Assembly: GCF_000484695.1 (NCBI RefSeq)
Contig: NZ_AXVR01000017.1
Span: 25,241 to 89,240 of the forward strand
DNA length: 64,000 bases
Source of the DNA: Salinispora cortesiana
Lineage (GTDB): Bacteria; Actinomycetota; Actinomycetes; Mycobacteriales; Micromonosporaceae
Direction: 5' to 3'
Part shown: one piece after another, positions 33,493-41,848 of the stretch
Layout of the letters: each line of letters begins with the position of its first letter
Position numbering within the stretch: position 1 is the first letter of the stretch
Translations under genes and position numbers: made by a program
Notes under the pieces: generated by a model
Database searches by the model: none
Told to the model about the DNA's origin: nothing
The model's input: only the letters and a program-made list of their open reading frames with translations

Positions 33493-34536
33493 GTGCCATC
33501 GACTTCCGCCGGCCAACTGGCCGTACCCCAACTACACCGGGCCGCGCGGATGGAGGACGCCGTACACCGTCTGGTCGAGCGGCGGCTACGGCGCACCGGT
33601 TGGCGGATCCACACTGTGGCCTACCCGGGCTACGGGGCCCCGGGCTGGGTTCGGGTGATGTGTCGGGTGCTGTTGGGTCGGCCGGACAACCGGCAGCGGG
33701 GCCGGCCGGAGAAGGTCCGGGGCTGGCGTAGCTTCGCCACGTTGCCGGCCAAGCACGTCCAGGTGGACATCGAATCCGGGGGAGAGCGGCACGAGACGCG
33801 GACCGACCGCAGCGGCTTCGTGGACACGATTGTCCCGGTCGACCTCCCCCCGGGCTGGGGGTCGGTGCGGATCCGAGTCCCGGAGGCGGAGCCGGTCCAG
33901 GCGCCGGTGCGGATACTTGACCCCCGGGTGCGCTTCGGGGTGATCTCCGACGTTGACGACACGGTCATGGTCACCACGCTGCCCCGGCCCCTGCTGGCCG
34001 CCTGGAACACGTTCGTCCTAGACGAGCACGCCCGGGCCGCGGTGCCCGGGATGGCCGTGCTGTACGAGCGGCTGGTTACCGCCCACCCCGGCGCTCCGGT
34101 GTTCTACCTGTCCACGGGCGCTTGGAATGTGGCGCCGACCCTCACCCGGTTCCTGTCTCGGCACCTCTACCCGGCCGGGCCGCTGCTGCTCACTGACTGG
34201 GGCCCGACGGCGGACCGGTGGTTTCGCAGCGGCCGGGAGCACAAGCGGGCCACCCTGACCCGGCTCGCCCGGGAGTTCCCGGACGTGCGGTGGTTGCTGG
34301 TCGGCGACGATGGTCAGCACGACCAGGAGATCTACCGGGAGTTCGCGGTGTCCCACCCGGACAACGTCGCCGGGATCGCGATTCGCCGGCTCTCCCCGAC
34401 CCAGGCGATGCTCGCCGGTGCGCTGCCGTACTCCGCCAGCGACAGCGCCTCCGCTCCGCCGGTGGGGCAGGAGTGGCTCTCCGCACCGGATGGGGCCGGG
34501 CTGTGGCAATTGCTGCGGGAGGCGGGTCTGGTCTGA
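33493..34536 (+). CDS. App1-like phosphatidate phosphatase domain protein
   Basis: The 347-residue protein contains the App1 (DUF2183) phosphatase domain: VISDVDDTVM with D153 and D155 as the DxDxT nucleophile region of the HAD-type fold, then VFYLSTGAWNVAPTLTRFL and WLLVGDDGQHDQEIYREFA. Yeast App1 is an Mg-dependent phosphatidate phosphatase; bacterial relatives are mostly uncharacterised. GTG 33493 is chosen because upstream sequence overlaps the divergent GT-C gene. No signal peptide is apparent, so the protein is probably cytoplasmic. It is followed, 67 bases on, by the phosphoglucomutase gene. Confidence 0.82.
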   Translation: MPSTSAGQLAVPQLHRAARMEDAVHRLVERRLRRTGWRIHTVAYPGYGAPGWVRVMCRVLLGRPDNRQRGRPEKVRGWRSFATLPAKHVQVDIESGGERHETRTDRSGFVDTIVPVDLPPGWGSVRIRVPEAEPVQAPVRILDPRVRFGVISDVDDTVMVTTLPRPLLAAWNTFVLDEHARAAVPGMAVLYERLVTAHPGAPVFYLSTGAWNVAPTLTRFLSRHLYPAGPLLLTDWGPTADRWFRSGREHKRATLTRLAREFPDVRWLLVGDDGQHDQEIYREFAVSHPDNVAGIAIRRLSPTQAMLAGALPYSASDSASAPPVGQEWLSAPDGAGLWQLLREAGLV

Positions 34537-34603
34537 GCCGTTGCTGCACCAGACCTTGATAGCGTCGAGACATGGCTGATGTGGGCCGGTACCAGGAGGC
34601 CAC

Positions 34604-36262
34604 GTGGTGAGCTCGCACCCCCGCGCGGGCCAGCCCGCCCAGCCATCCGACCTGGTGGACGTGGCGATGCTGGTCACCGCGTACTACGCGGAGCACCCCG
34701 ACTCGGCGGACCCGGGGCAGCGGGTCTCCTTCGGCACCTCCGGGCACCGGGGGTCCCCGCTGCGGAACGCGTTCAACTCCGATCACATCGTCGCGATCAC
34801 CCAGGCGCTCTGTGACTACCGGCGGGAGCACGGTCTGGCCGGCCCGCTCTTCCTCGGCCGGGACACCCACGCGCTCTCCGCCCCGGCGGCGGTGGACGCC
34901 CTGGAGGTGCTCGCCGCCAACGAGGTCCCAGTCCTGTTGGACAGCCGGGACGGCTACGTTCCGACGCCGGCCCTCTCCCACGCCATCCTGGCCCACAACC
35001 AGGGGCGGAGCAGCGGGCTCGCGGACGGCATCGTGATCACCCCGTCGCACAATCCGCCGGAGGACGGCGGGTTCAAGTACAACCCGTCCCACGGCGGCCC
35101 GGCGGACACCGACGTCACGACGTGGATTCAGGAGCGCGCGAACGCGATCCTCGCCGCCGGGCTCAAGGGGGTGCGCCGCATCCCGTACGCGCGGGCGCGC
35201 GCCGCCGACACCACCGGCCGGTACGACTTCCTCGGCCGCTACGTGGCCGACCTGCCGTCCGCGCTCGACCTCGACGCGGTCCGGGCAGTCGGCGTCCGGA
35301 TCGGGGCCGATCCGCTCGGCGGGGCCAGTGTCGCCTACTGGGGCGAGATCGCGGACCGGCATCGGCTGGACCTCACCGTGGTCAATCCGACCGTCGATCC
35401 GACGTGGCGTTTTATGACCCTGGACGGGGACGGTCGGATCCGTATGGACTGCTCGTCCCCGAACGCGATGGCGTCGCTGATCGCCGCGCGGGACCGGTTC
35501 GCGGTCTCCACCGGTAACGACGCCGATGCCGACCGGCACGGCATCGTCACCCCGGACGGCGGTCTGCTGAACCCGAACCACTACCTGACGGTGGCCATCG
35601 CCCACCTGTTCCGCACCCGGACGCGGTGGGGGCCGGACGCCGCCGTCGGTAAGACCCTGGTCTCGTCGTCGATGATCGACCGCGTGGCCGCCGACCTGGG
35701 GCGCCCGCTGTTGGAGGTGCCGGTTGGCTTCAAGTGGTTCGTGCCGGGCCTGCTCGACGGCGCGGTCGGCTTCGGCGGCGAGGAGAGCGCCGGTGCCTCC
35801 TTCCTGCGTCGCGACGGCAGCACCTGGACCACCGACAAGGACGGCATCCTGCTCTGCCTGCTGGCGTCCGAGATCATTGCCACCACCGGCCGCACCCCGA
35901 GCGAGCACTGGACGGAGTTGGCTGGGCGGTTCGGCGCACCCGCGTACGCCCGGATTGACGCTCCCGCCAGCCGGGCGGAGAAGGCGGTGCTCGGTCGACT
36001 CTCGCCGGATCAGGTGACGGCTACCGAGTTGGCCGGGGAACCGATCACGGCCACGCTTACCCGCGCACCCGGCAACGGGGCTCCGATCGGTGGCCTGAAG
36101 GTCACCACCGAGAGCGGTTGGTTCGCCGCCCGCCCTTCCGGCACGGAGGATGTCTACAAGATCTACGCCGAGTCGTTCCAGGGCCCCGAGCAGCTGGCAC
36201 GAATCCAGGCGGAGGCGAAGGAGTTGGTCTCGTCGGTGCTGGCGGCGGCTTCGGGCGGGTGA
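34604..36262 (+). CDS. pgm: Phosphoglucomutase, alpha-D-glucose phosphate-specific
   Basis: This 552-residue enzyme interconverts glucose 1-phosphate and glucose 6-phosphate and so feeds UDP-glucose and glycogen synthesis. [14 protein letters not shown], the active-site serine S148 in [23 protein letters not shown] for metal binding, [11 protein letters not shown] for sugar binding and [15 protein letters not shown] for phosphate binding are all present and the length is normal. Two adjacent GTG codons (34604, 34607) follow AGGAGG; 34607 has the better spacing, so the true start may be one codon in. It converges with nadK, one base apart. Confidence 0.95.
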   Translation: MVSSHPRAGQPAQPSDLVDVAMLVTAYYAEHPDSADPGQRVSFGTSGHRGSPLRNAFNSDHIVAITQALCDYRREHGLAGPLFLGRDTHALSAPAAVDALEVLAANEVPVLLDSRDGYVPTPALSHAILAHNQGRSSGLADGIVITPSHNPPEDGGFKYNPSHGGPADTDVTTWIQERANAILAAGLKGVRRIPYARARAADTTGRYDFLGRYVADLPSALDLDAVRAVGVRIGADPLGGASVAYWGEIADRHRLDLTVVNPTVDPTWRFMTLDGDGRIRMDCSSPNAMASLIAARDRFAVSTGNDADADRHGIVTPDGGLLNPNHYLTVAIAHLFRTRTRWGPDAAVGKTLVSSSMIDRVAADLGRPLLEVPVGFKWFVPGLLDGAVGFGGEESAGASFLRRDGSTWTTDKDGILLCLLASEIIATTGRTPSEHWTELAGRFGAPAYARIDAPASRAEKAVLGRLSPDQVTATELAGEPITATLTRAPGNGAPIGGLKVTTESGWFAARPSGTEDVYKIYAESFQGPEQLARIQAEAKELVSSVLAAASGG

Positions 36263-36263
36263 G

Positions 36264-37196
36264 TCAACGCTGCGGGGGAAGTCGCCGCCGGCTCATCAGC
36301 TCCTCGCGGAGGCCCTCGGGGAGGAGTTCGCGGAGCTGCTCGGGCAGGAGCGGCAGGTCCAGCAGGCTCAGCTTGAGCTGGTTGCGCTCTCGGTAGCGGC
36401 GTGGGTCGAGGCGGACCACCAGGCCGGCATCGCGCTGGTAGGTGACCTCCACCGCACCCTCGGTCGCCGCCTCCTGGATCACCTGCCCGTCCATCTCCAC
36501 CGCCATCGGCGCGGAGCCGGGGGCAAGCTCCAGCCGGATCCGTTCGTCGGGGGAGAGGACCACCGAGCGGGAGATCCCCGCCATCGGGGCGGACGGGGTC
36601 ACCACCACCACGTCGCTCGCCGGGGAGATCAGCGGCCCGCCGGCGGCGTAGCCGTACGCCGTTGACCCGGTCGGCGTGCTCACCACCAGCGCGTCGCACC
36701 GGTAGTAGCCGTACTGCTGCCCATCCACGGCGAGGGTGGCGGTGACGAAGCCCGCGCCGGGCCGGCGAACTAACGCGACATCGTTGAACGCGACCACATC
36801 ATCACCGCAGACCGCACAGGCCAGGCAGCTGTGCCGCTCCACGGTGAAGTCCCGGTTGGCCAGCCGGGCCAACGCGGTGGGCAGGTCCGGCGGCTCGACC
36901 TCGACCAGGAAGCCGAGCTGGCCCAGGTGCACCCCGAGCACCGGTTTCGGGTCGCGGACCGCCGAGCGCAACGCGCCGAGCATGGTGCCGTCGCCGCCGA
37001 TGCTGATCAGCACGTCGCTGGTCGGGGCCACCTGTTCAGTGGGAAGCGGTTCCACCGTCGCCGGTACCCGGTGCCGGTCCGGCCCCCGCACCGCCAGCGC
37101 TATCCGGTGCCTCGTTGCCCAATCGACGATGAGGTCGACCACCTCGGATACGTCCCGGGTCGGGTGCAGCACCAGTCCGAGCCGGATCTGATCCAT
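36264..37196 (-). CDS. nadK: NAD kinase
   Basis: The 310-residue enzyme phosphorylates NAD to NADP. ISIGGDGTMLGA contains GGDGT at residues 67-71, the ATP/NAD site, followed by GVHLGQLGFL; the second conserved region is STPTGSTAYGYAAGGPLI, where NAD kinases usually have STPTGSTAY...GGP. Length is near the family norm. It is transcribed towards pgm. Actinomycetes often carry a second NAD kinase next to recN; this copy is in a different context, so it may be the additional paralogue. Confidence 0.93.
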   Translation of the reverse strand: MDQIRLGLVLHPTRDVSEVVDLIVDWATRHRIALAVRGPDRHRVPATVEPLPTEQVAPTSDVLISIGGDGTMLGALRSAVRDPKPVLGVHLGQLGFLVEVEPPDLPTALARLANRDFTVERHSCLACAVCGDDVVAFNDVALVRRPGAGFVTATLAVDGQQYGYYRCDALVVSTPTGSTAYGYAAGGPLISPASDVVVVTPSAPMAGISRSVVLSPDERIRLELAPGSAPMAVEMDGQVIQEAATEGAVEVTYQRDAGLVVRLDPRRYRERNQLKLSLLDLPLLPEQLRELLPEGLREELMSRRRLPPQR

Positions 37197-37287
37197 CTGC
37201 CCAGCTCACCACATTCGGGCTGGCTCGGCGGGAATTCGCCGAGGGCCGACGGTGCGGATCGCCCGCGCCCAGCCCGTCGCCACGCGG

Positions 37288-37317
37288 GCGCCGGCGGCCT
37301 CCGCAGACCGCCGGCGC
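37288..37317 (-). terminator. Hairpin downstream of the M14 peptidase gene
   Basis: Perfect 10-bp stem GCGCCGGCGG / CCGCCGGCGC with a 10-base loop just after the minus-strand peptidase stop. No U-tract. Confidence 0.65.
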
Positions 37318-37326
37318 CGCGAGCCG

Positions 37327-40300
37327 TTAGCGGCGATCTGCCGCGAACAGATGGTCTATCGTCCGCTGGACCAGGTCAGCCCGGGTACCCGGAGCCAGTC
37401 CTTCCAGGCCGAAGCCGAGGTAGACGGTGTCCGCGGTGACCACCGCCGACCCCTCCGCGAAGGCCTGCTGGCTGCGCCCCCAGTTTTCCGTGGTCTCGGT
37501 CGAGCCGGGCGGCGGGTCGGCCAGTGTCCAGTCACCCAGGTCCGTTTCGAACGAGGTGTCGCTGACCGTGGAGCCGTCCACGATCACCCGGGCGTCGTCC
37601 AGGAAGACACCCAGACCCTGGGTGCTCCAGTCCGAGATGTATGAGATCGACAGCTCGACCTCCTTACCGGCGTACCCGGAGAGGTCGACCACGAGCTCCT
37701 GCCAGCCGTTGGAGGCGCCGGTGAGGGCGTTCCAACTGCCGGTGGTGCCCGTCGGCGAGCAGTCCTCGCCCTGGTATCGGGCGAGCCACGGGTGCAGCGC
37801 CTCGACCCAGCCCGACTCGCAGCTGGACCCGGTGTCGGTGCTGGTCCGGCCGTTGGCGTCCGGCAGGGTCGTCCAGCTGTCGCTGCCCACCTCGTGCGCC
37901 TCGACGATCAGGTAGTCCCAGTTCGTCTCGATGTCGTAAGAGGTGAAGAAGCGTAGCTCGGCCTCGTTGGCGCCGGTGAGGTCCACGGTTTGGGTGAGCC
38001 GCTTGTACGAATCGTTGGTCTGGCCGCTCCACAGGTACCAGTCACCGGTACGCGGGTCGAACGGCGCACCCCCCGGCCGCTCCCAGCCGAGCGGCGCCGC
38101 GCTGTCGAACTGCGGGAACTGCTCCGGTGGCAGGAAGCCCGACGTGGTCAGGAACGATGCCGTGTGGTCCTGGTTCTCCGCCGAGCCCGGTGCGTTAAGC
38201 GAGCCGGCGAAGCCGGTGAACCGGTCGTCGGTGCCGGTCACCGGGTACGGCCCGGTCTCGCCGGTGCCGCCGTCACTGACGTAGGTGAAGGCCCCCAGCC
38301 AGTACTGCTGGAAGTCGTTGAGGACCGGCAGGCACGTCTCGTCGTTCGAGTCGGTGCACTCCGCCGGCCCGTTCGGCTGGTAGCTGTAACCGCCGTTGGC
38401 GGCCTGGGCGTAGAGCGCGTACTCACCGCTGAGCAGGAGCTTGCCGCCCTCGTTCAGGTAGTCCCGGACGGCCAACTCGGTCTCTACCGCCGCCCGGGCG
38501 ATGGTGCCCGGTACCTGCCCCGGAGCACGCGGGATGATGTCGTCACCGGTCTCCCAGAGCACCATCTGGTAGTGCGACAGCACACCCAGGTGGTGCGGGG
38601 CCTGGCGGCCCATCGTGTCAAAGTCGTACACGTCGCTGGTGCGCCCGGCCGCCGTCAGCGCATCGGCCATCTCGTCGGCGTACTTCGCGCTGGTGGCGTC
38701 CTGGTCCGGGACCGGCCCGTTCACATCCTCCATCGCCAGCACCAGGACGTCGCCGCCGACGTCGTCGTGCACCTGGTAGGTGAAGCGCTCGCTGGTGACC
38801 TTCCCCGCTTTGGGCTTCTTGCCGCTGAACCAGACCTCGACCTGGTCGCCGGGTTTGGCGCCCTGCACCGTGCCGCGCAGCTCGGCGTAGTAGTCGTCGT
38901 GGGTGTCGCCGTAGCGCTCACCGCCCTGCCACTCACGGACGCTGACCGTCTTGGTCCGGCCGTCGTTGATCGTGTAGTGCATCCGGACGTTGCGCAGCGC
39001 CCGTCGGGTGATCGAGGCGACCTGTTGGTTGCGGCCGTACGACGTGTCGAAGGTGTCCACCACGAAGTCCGGGGTGCTGCGGCCGACGACCGATACCGGC
39101 TCGTCCGGGTTGTGTGCCGACTGCGCCACGGACAGGGCGAACGGCAGGTTCTTCGCCACCTCCGCGGAGATCAGTTTCTCGTCGTCGGGGAAGATGAAGC
39201 CGCTGACGCAGTCCTCCGGTAGCCATTCGTCATCCGGGTCGGAGGCCGCCGCGGCCTGACAGGTCGACATCTCCGGGGTGAAGCCGAGGGTGCCGTAGCG
39301 GACCGTGGCGTGAGTGTCGGTGTCGCCGTTGGTGGTGTACAGCTCGGCGGAGATGTCCGGGTCGTAGCCGGGCACGGCCGGGTTCTCGTCGTCACCGACC
39401 ATCGCCTCGTAGATGATGTCGTCCGGGGTGGGGGTGGCGACCTGCCAGCCCACGCCGTAGAGCAGCAGTTGGGCGGCGGAGTGGTAGTTCACGAAGAACT
39501 CGAAGCCGACCCGTCGGAACAGCTGATCCAGGGCCTGGGTCTCGGGCTCCGAGTTCGGGCTGGGCCCCCGGTAGGTGTTGCTGTTCGGGTCGGGGGAGGA
39601 GCCTTCGTTGTCGTATCCCCACTTGTAGCCCCAGTTGCGGTTCAGGTCGACGCCGTCGGCGGTGGTGATCTGCCCGTCGCCGTCGTTGTCCCGTAGGTTC
39701 TTGCGCCAGAGCCGGTTGCCAGGCGTGAAGGTGTGGTCGTAGCCGTCCGGGTTGACGACGGGTAGGAACCACAGCTCGGTGGTGTCCACCAGCCGGGTGA
39801 TCTCCCGGTCCGTGCCGTAGTTGTCGAGGACGTGGTGCATCAGCCGCCGGGTCATCTCCGGCGTGATCCACTCACGGGCGTGCTGCGCGCTGGCGTACAG
39901 CACCGCCGGCCGTTTGCCGTCCCGGGTCCGGTCCGCGTTCTTGGTTACCTTGACCGCGAGGATCGGTTGGCCCTGGTGGCTGCGGCCGATCGTCATCACC
40001 TTCGTCAGGTCCGGGTAGCGGGCGGCGGTGGCGGTGATCTCGTCTCGGATGCCGCCCGGCTCGCTGTAGGACCGGAATGCGGACCAGCCGGTGGTGGCCT
40101 GCTCCCGCAGCGCCTCGCTGGCCGGCTTGCCGCGTACCTTCTTGACCTCCAGCTGCACGCCCTGGCTGGCCAACCGGGCCGCCTGCCGCTTGCTGAGAAC
40201 CGTCTCCACGCGGGTGTCGCCGGACCGGTCGGTCTCGCTGTGCCCGTGGCCGAGGTCGACCCCGGCCTGCCGCAGCCTCTCCAGCTGCTGCGGGTCAACC

Positions 40301-40431
40301 GTGCCGACGTACACCTCCAGACTGTCCTGGCTGCCCGGTTCGGACGCCGGTTGTGCGGTCGCCGGTGCGGTCAGCGCCAATGCACCGACCAGAGTAAACA
40401 CGCCGGCAATCGCCAGCCGTGTGCGCCTCAT
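37327..40431 (-). CDS. Secreted M14 zinc carboxypeptidase, multidomain
   Basis: From ATG 40431 (AGGAGG four bases ahead) the protein has 1034 residues with a signal peptide ending near ATA-QP at residue 26-27. The M14 domain (about 115-460) has the zinc motif H184-A-R-E187, the third ligand H317 in NYHSAAQLL and catalytic E387 in GFTPEMSTC. A long C-terminal part follows: a middle domain with YQVHDDVGGDVLVLAMEDVNG, then an immune-inhibitor-A-like beta domain (about 760-960) with FFTSYDIETNWDYLIVEAHE and GVFLDDARV. It should act outside the cell on peptides. Its size is two to three times that of simple M14 enzymes, but this domain set is common in actinomycetes. Confidence 0.9.
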   Translation of the reverse strand: MRRTRLAIAGVFTLVGALALTAPATAQPASEPGSQDSLEVYVGTVDPQQLERLRQAGVDLGHGHSETDRSGDTRVETVLSKRQAARLASQGVQLEVKKVRGKPASEALREQATTGWSAFRSYSEPGGIRDEITATAARYPDLTKVMTIGRSHQGQPILAVKVTKNADRTRDGKRPAVLYASAQHAREWITPEMTRRLMHHVLDNYGTDREITRLVDTTELWFLPVVNPDGYDHTFTPGNRLWRKNLRDNDGDGQITTADGVDLNRNWGYKWGYDNEGSSPDPNSNTYRGPSPNSEPETQALDQLFRRVGFEFFVNYHSAAQLLLYGVGWQVATPTPDDIIYEAMVGDDENPAVPGYDPDISAELYTTNGDTDTHATVRYGTLGFTPEMSTCQAAAASDPDDEWLPEDCVSGFIFPDDEKLISAEVAKNLPFALSVAQSAHNPDEPVSVVGRSTPDFVVDTFDTSYGRNQQVASITRRALRNVRMHYTINDGRTKTVSVREWQGGERYGDTHDDYYAELRGTVQGAKPGDQVEVWFSGKKPKAGKVTSERFTYQVHDDVGGDVLVLAMEDVNGPVPDQDATSAKYADEMADALTAAGRTSDVYDFDTMGRQAPHHLGVLSHYQMVLWETGDDIIPRAPGQVPGTIARAAVETELAVRDYLNEGGKLLLSGEYALYAQAANGGYSYQPNGPAECTDSNDETCLPVLNDFQQYWLGAFTYVSDGGTGETGPYPVTGTDDRFTGFAGSLNAPGSAENQDHTASFLTTSGFLPPEQFPQFDSAAPLGWERPGGAPFDPRTGDWYLWSGQTNDSYKRLTQTVDLTGANEAELRFFTSYDIETNWDYLIVEAHEVGSDSWTTLPDANGRTSTDTGSSCESGWVEALHPWLARYQGEDCSPTGTTGSWNALTGASNGWQELVVDLSGYAGKEVELSISYISDWSTQGLGVFLDDARVIVDGSTVSDTSFETDLGDWTLADPPPGSTETTENWGRSQQAFAEGSAVVTADTVYLGFGLEGLAPGTRADLVQRTIDHLFAADRR

Positions 40432-40584
40432 CGCGCCTCCTGGGATGGAAGGGCCTGTGCCGCGAGCTTTCGCCATCCGTCAACGGCTGTCAATCAAACG
40501 TCTGGGTAGCTCTTCGCGATGGAGGGGGAACACTGAGGTACGTCGCCCCCGGTGCGGCACGCCTGCTACTCGGCCCGTCCGGGG

Positions 40585-41031
40585 TCAGTCGGCGTCGCCC
40601 AGCCGTCGGCGCAGCAGCGTCCGCAGCGGCACTGACTCACCGTCGCGCCCACCCGCGCCGACGACGAGCGGCGCTGGGCTGGGCTGCGGATCTGCGCCGA
40701 AGAGCCGGGCGCGAAGCCCGCCGGGTACGACCAGGAGATGGAATTGGCCGTCCACGTCCACCGCCCGGCTGCGGGCCCGGTCCACGTACCAGCCCCGCAG
40801 CCGGGTCCGGTAACGCCCCCGGCCCCCGTGCCCGGTCGCCGTGAGTCGCTCGGGTGGTAGGCCGCGACGGCGGGCCTCGGCCACGAACTCCGCGACCAAC
40901 TCGGCGGCCTCCGCCTGCTCGGCGAGTCGCCGGTGCTGATCGGCCGCGGCGTGCGCCGCCACCGCCCGTCGTCGCTGCTCCCGCCAGTCCTGGCTCTCCT
41001 CCACGCCCACGGCTGTGACGCTACGCCGCAC
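40585..41031 (-). CDS. Conserved hypothetical protein
   Basis: This 148-residue frame has no family I can name. It opens with a charged, probably helical stretch (DWREQRRRAVAAHAAADQHRRLAEQAEAAELVAEFVAEARRRG in parts) followed by a compact beta-rich half containing GRYRTRLRGWYVDRARSRAVDVDGQFHLLVVPGG. The start is GTG 41031; a GTG seven codons in could also serve. It stands alone between the divergent DHFR-like gene and the M14 peptidase gene. I consider it real because composition and third-position G/C are typical of coding sequence here. Confidence 0.6.
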   Translation of the reverse strand: MRRSVTAVGVEESQDWREQRRRAVAAHAAADQHRRLAEQAEAAELVAEFVAEARRRGLPPERLTATGHGGRGRYRTRLRGWYVDRARSRAVDVDGQFHLLVVPGGLRARLFGADPQPSPAPLVVGAGGRDGESVPLRTLLRRRLGDAD

Positions 41032-41161
41032 CCGGTGGGCTGGTGGGAGACGGGAGCGCGGGTACCTCGAGCTCGCTGTACCTCACGCCCGCCCGGGGGC
41101 CGCTACGCGCCGGAACTTCAAGGTCTGGCCAGCTTTGCCGCAGGCCCTAGACTCGCTGGCC

Positions 41162-41719
41162 ATGGGACTGCTCACCTTCAGTTTCAATCTCACCCTGGAC
41201 GGTTGCGTCGACCACCAGGAGGGGATCGCCGACGATGAGACGCATGCCTTCTTCACCCATCTCATGGACGCAGCTGGGGCAATGCTGTGGGGGCGCGTCA
41301 CCTACGAGATGTTGGAGAGCTACTGGCCGGCCGTTGCCCACGGCGAGGTGGAGGCGCCGCCGGCCACGCGCGAGTGGGCGGTCAAGCTGGAGGCCAAACC
41401 CAAGTATGTGGTGTCGTCAACCCGCACGGAATTTCCGTGGACCAACAGTCACCACATCGCCGGCGACCTGCGCGAGGGCGTGCAGCGGCTGAAGGACGCG
41501 ACCGCTGCCGGGGTCCTCCTCGGAAGCGGCAAACTCGCGACCGAGCTCGACCGGCTGGACCTGATCGACGAGTACAGGCTGCTCGTCCATCCCCGGATCG
41601 CCGGCCACAGCCCGACGCTGTACGAGGGCGGGCTGCCCGGCACGCGCCAGCTCGAGCTGCTCTCGGCGGAGCCGTTGCGCAACGGCGTGGTGGCCATGCA
41701 CTACCGCCGCGCGCGCTGA
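41162..41719 (+). CDS. Dihydrofolate reductase-like (RibD C-terminal) family protein
   Basis: The 185-residue protein matches the RibD_C/dihydrofolate reductase-like fold used by YwjB/YyaP-type flavin-independent reductases: FSFNLTLDGCVDHQEG at the N-terminus, GAMLWGRVTYEMLESYWP, KYVVSSTRTEF, AAGVLLGSGKLATELDRLDLIDEYRLLVHPRIAG (in parts). ATG 41162 begins the first beta strand and is taken as start over the upstream frame. Such orphan proteins are frequent in actinomycetes and their substrate is usually unknown. A strong hairpin follows. Confidence 0.82.
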   Translation: MGLLTFSFNLTLDGCVDHQEGIADDETHAFFTHLMDAAGAMLWGRVTYEMLESYWPAVAHGEVEAPPATREWAVKLEAKPKYVVSSTRTEFPWTNSHHIAGDLREGVQRLKDATAAGVLLGSGKLATELDRLDLIDEYRLLVHPRIAGHSPTLYEGGLPGTRQLELLSAEPLRNGVVAMHYRRAR

Positions 41720-41776
41720 GTCGCGGGAGTCCATCGCCGCCAGCATGGCGTCTTCTTCGCGCTCGCCGCGCAGCGC

Positions 41777-41818
41777 CGAACGGCTCCCGAAGGCGAGGCC
41801 GCCTTCGGGAGCCGTTCG
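41777..41818. terminator. Bidirectional hairpin terminator
   Basis: Perfect 18-bp stem starting CGAACGGCTCCCG with loop GAGGCC between the convergent DHFR-like and tex genes. Confidence 0.82.
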
Positions 41819-41848
41819 AGGGATCCGTGGATGTCGTCGCAGGTGCGC

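Noticed and set aside
34190..35908. 572-codon open frame on the minus strand
   Set aside because: Antisense to the App1-like and pgm genes; residue composition is that of a shadow frame.
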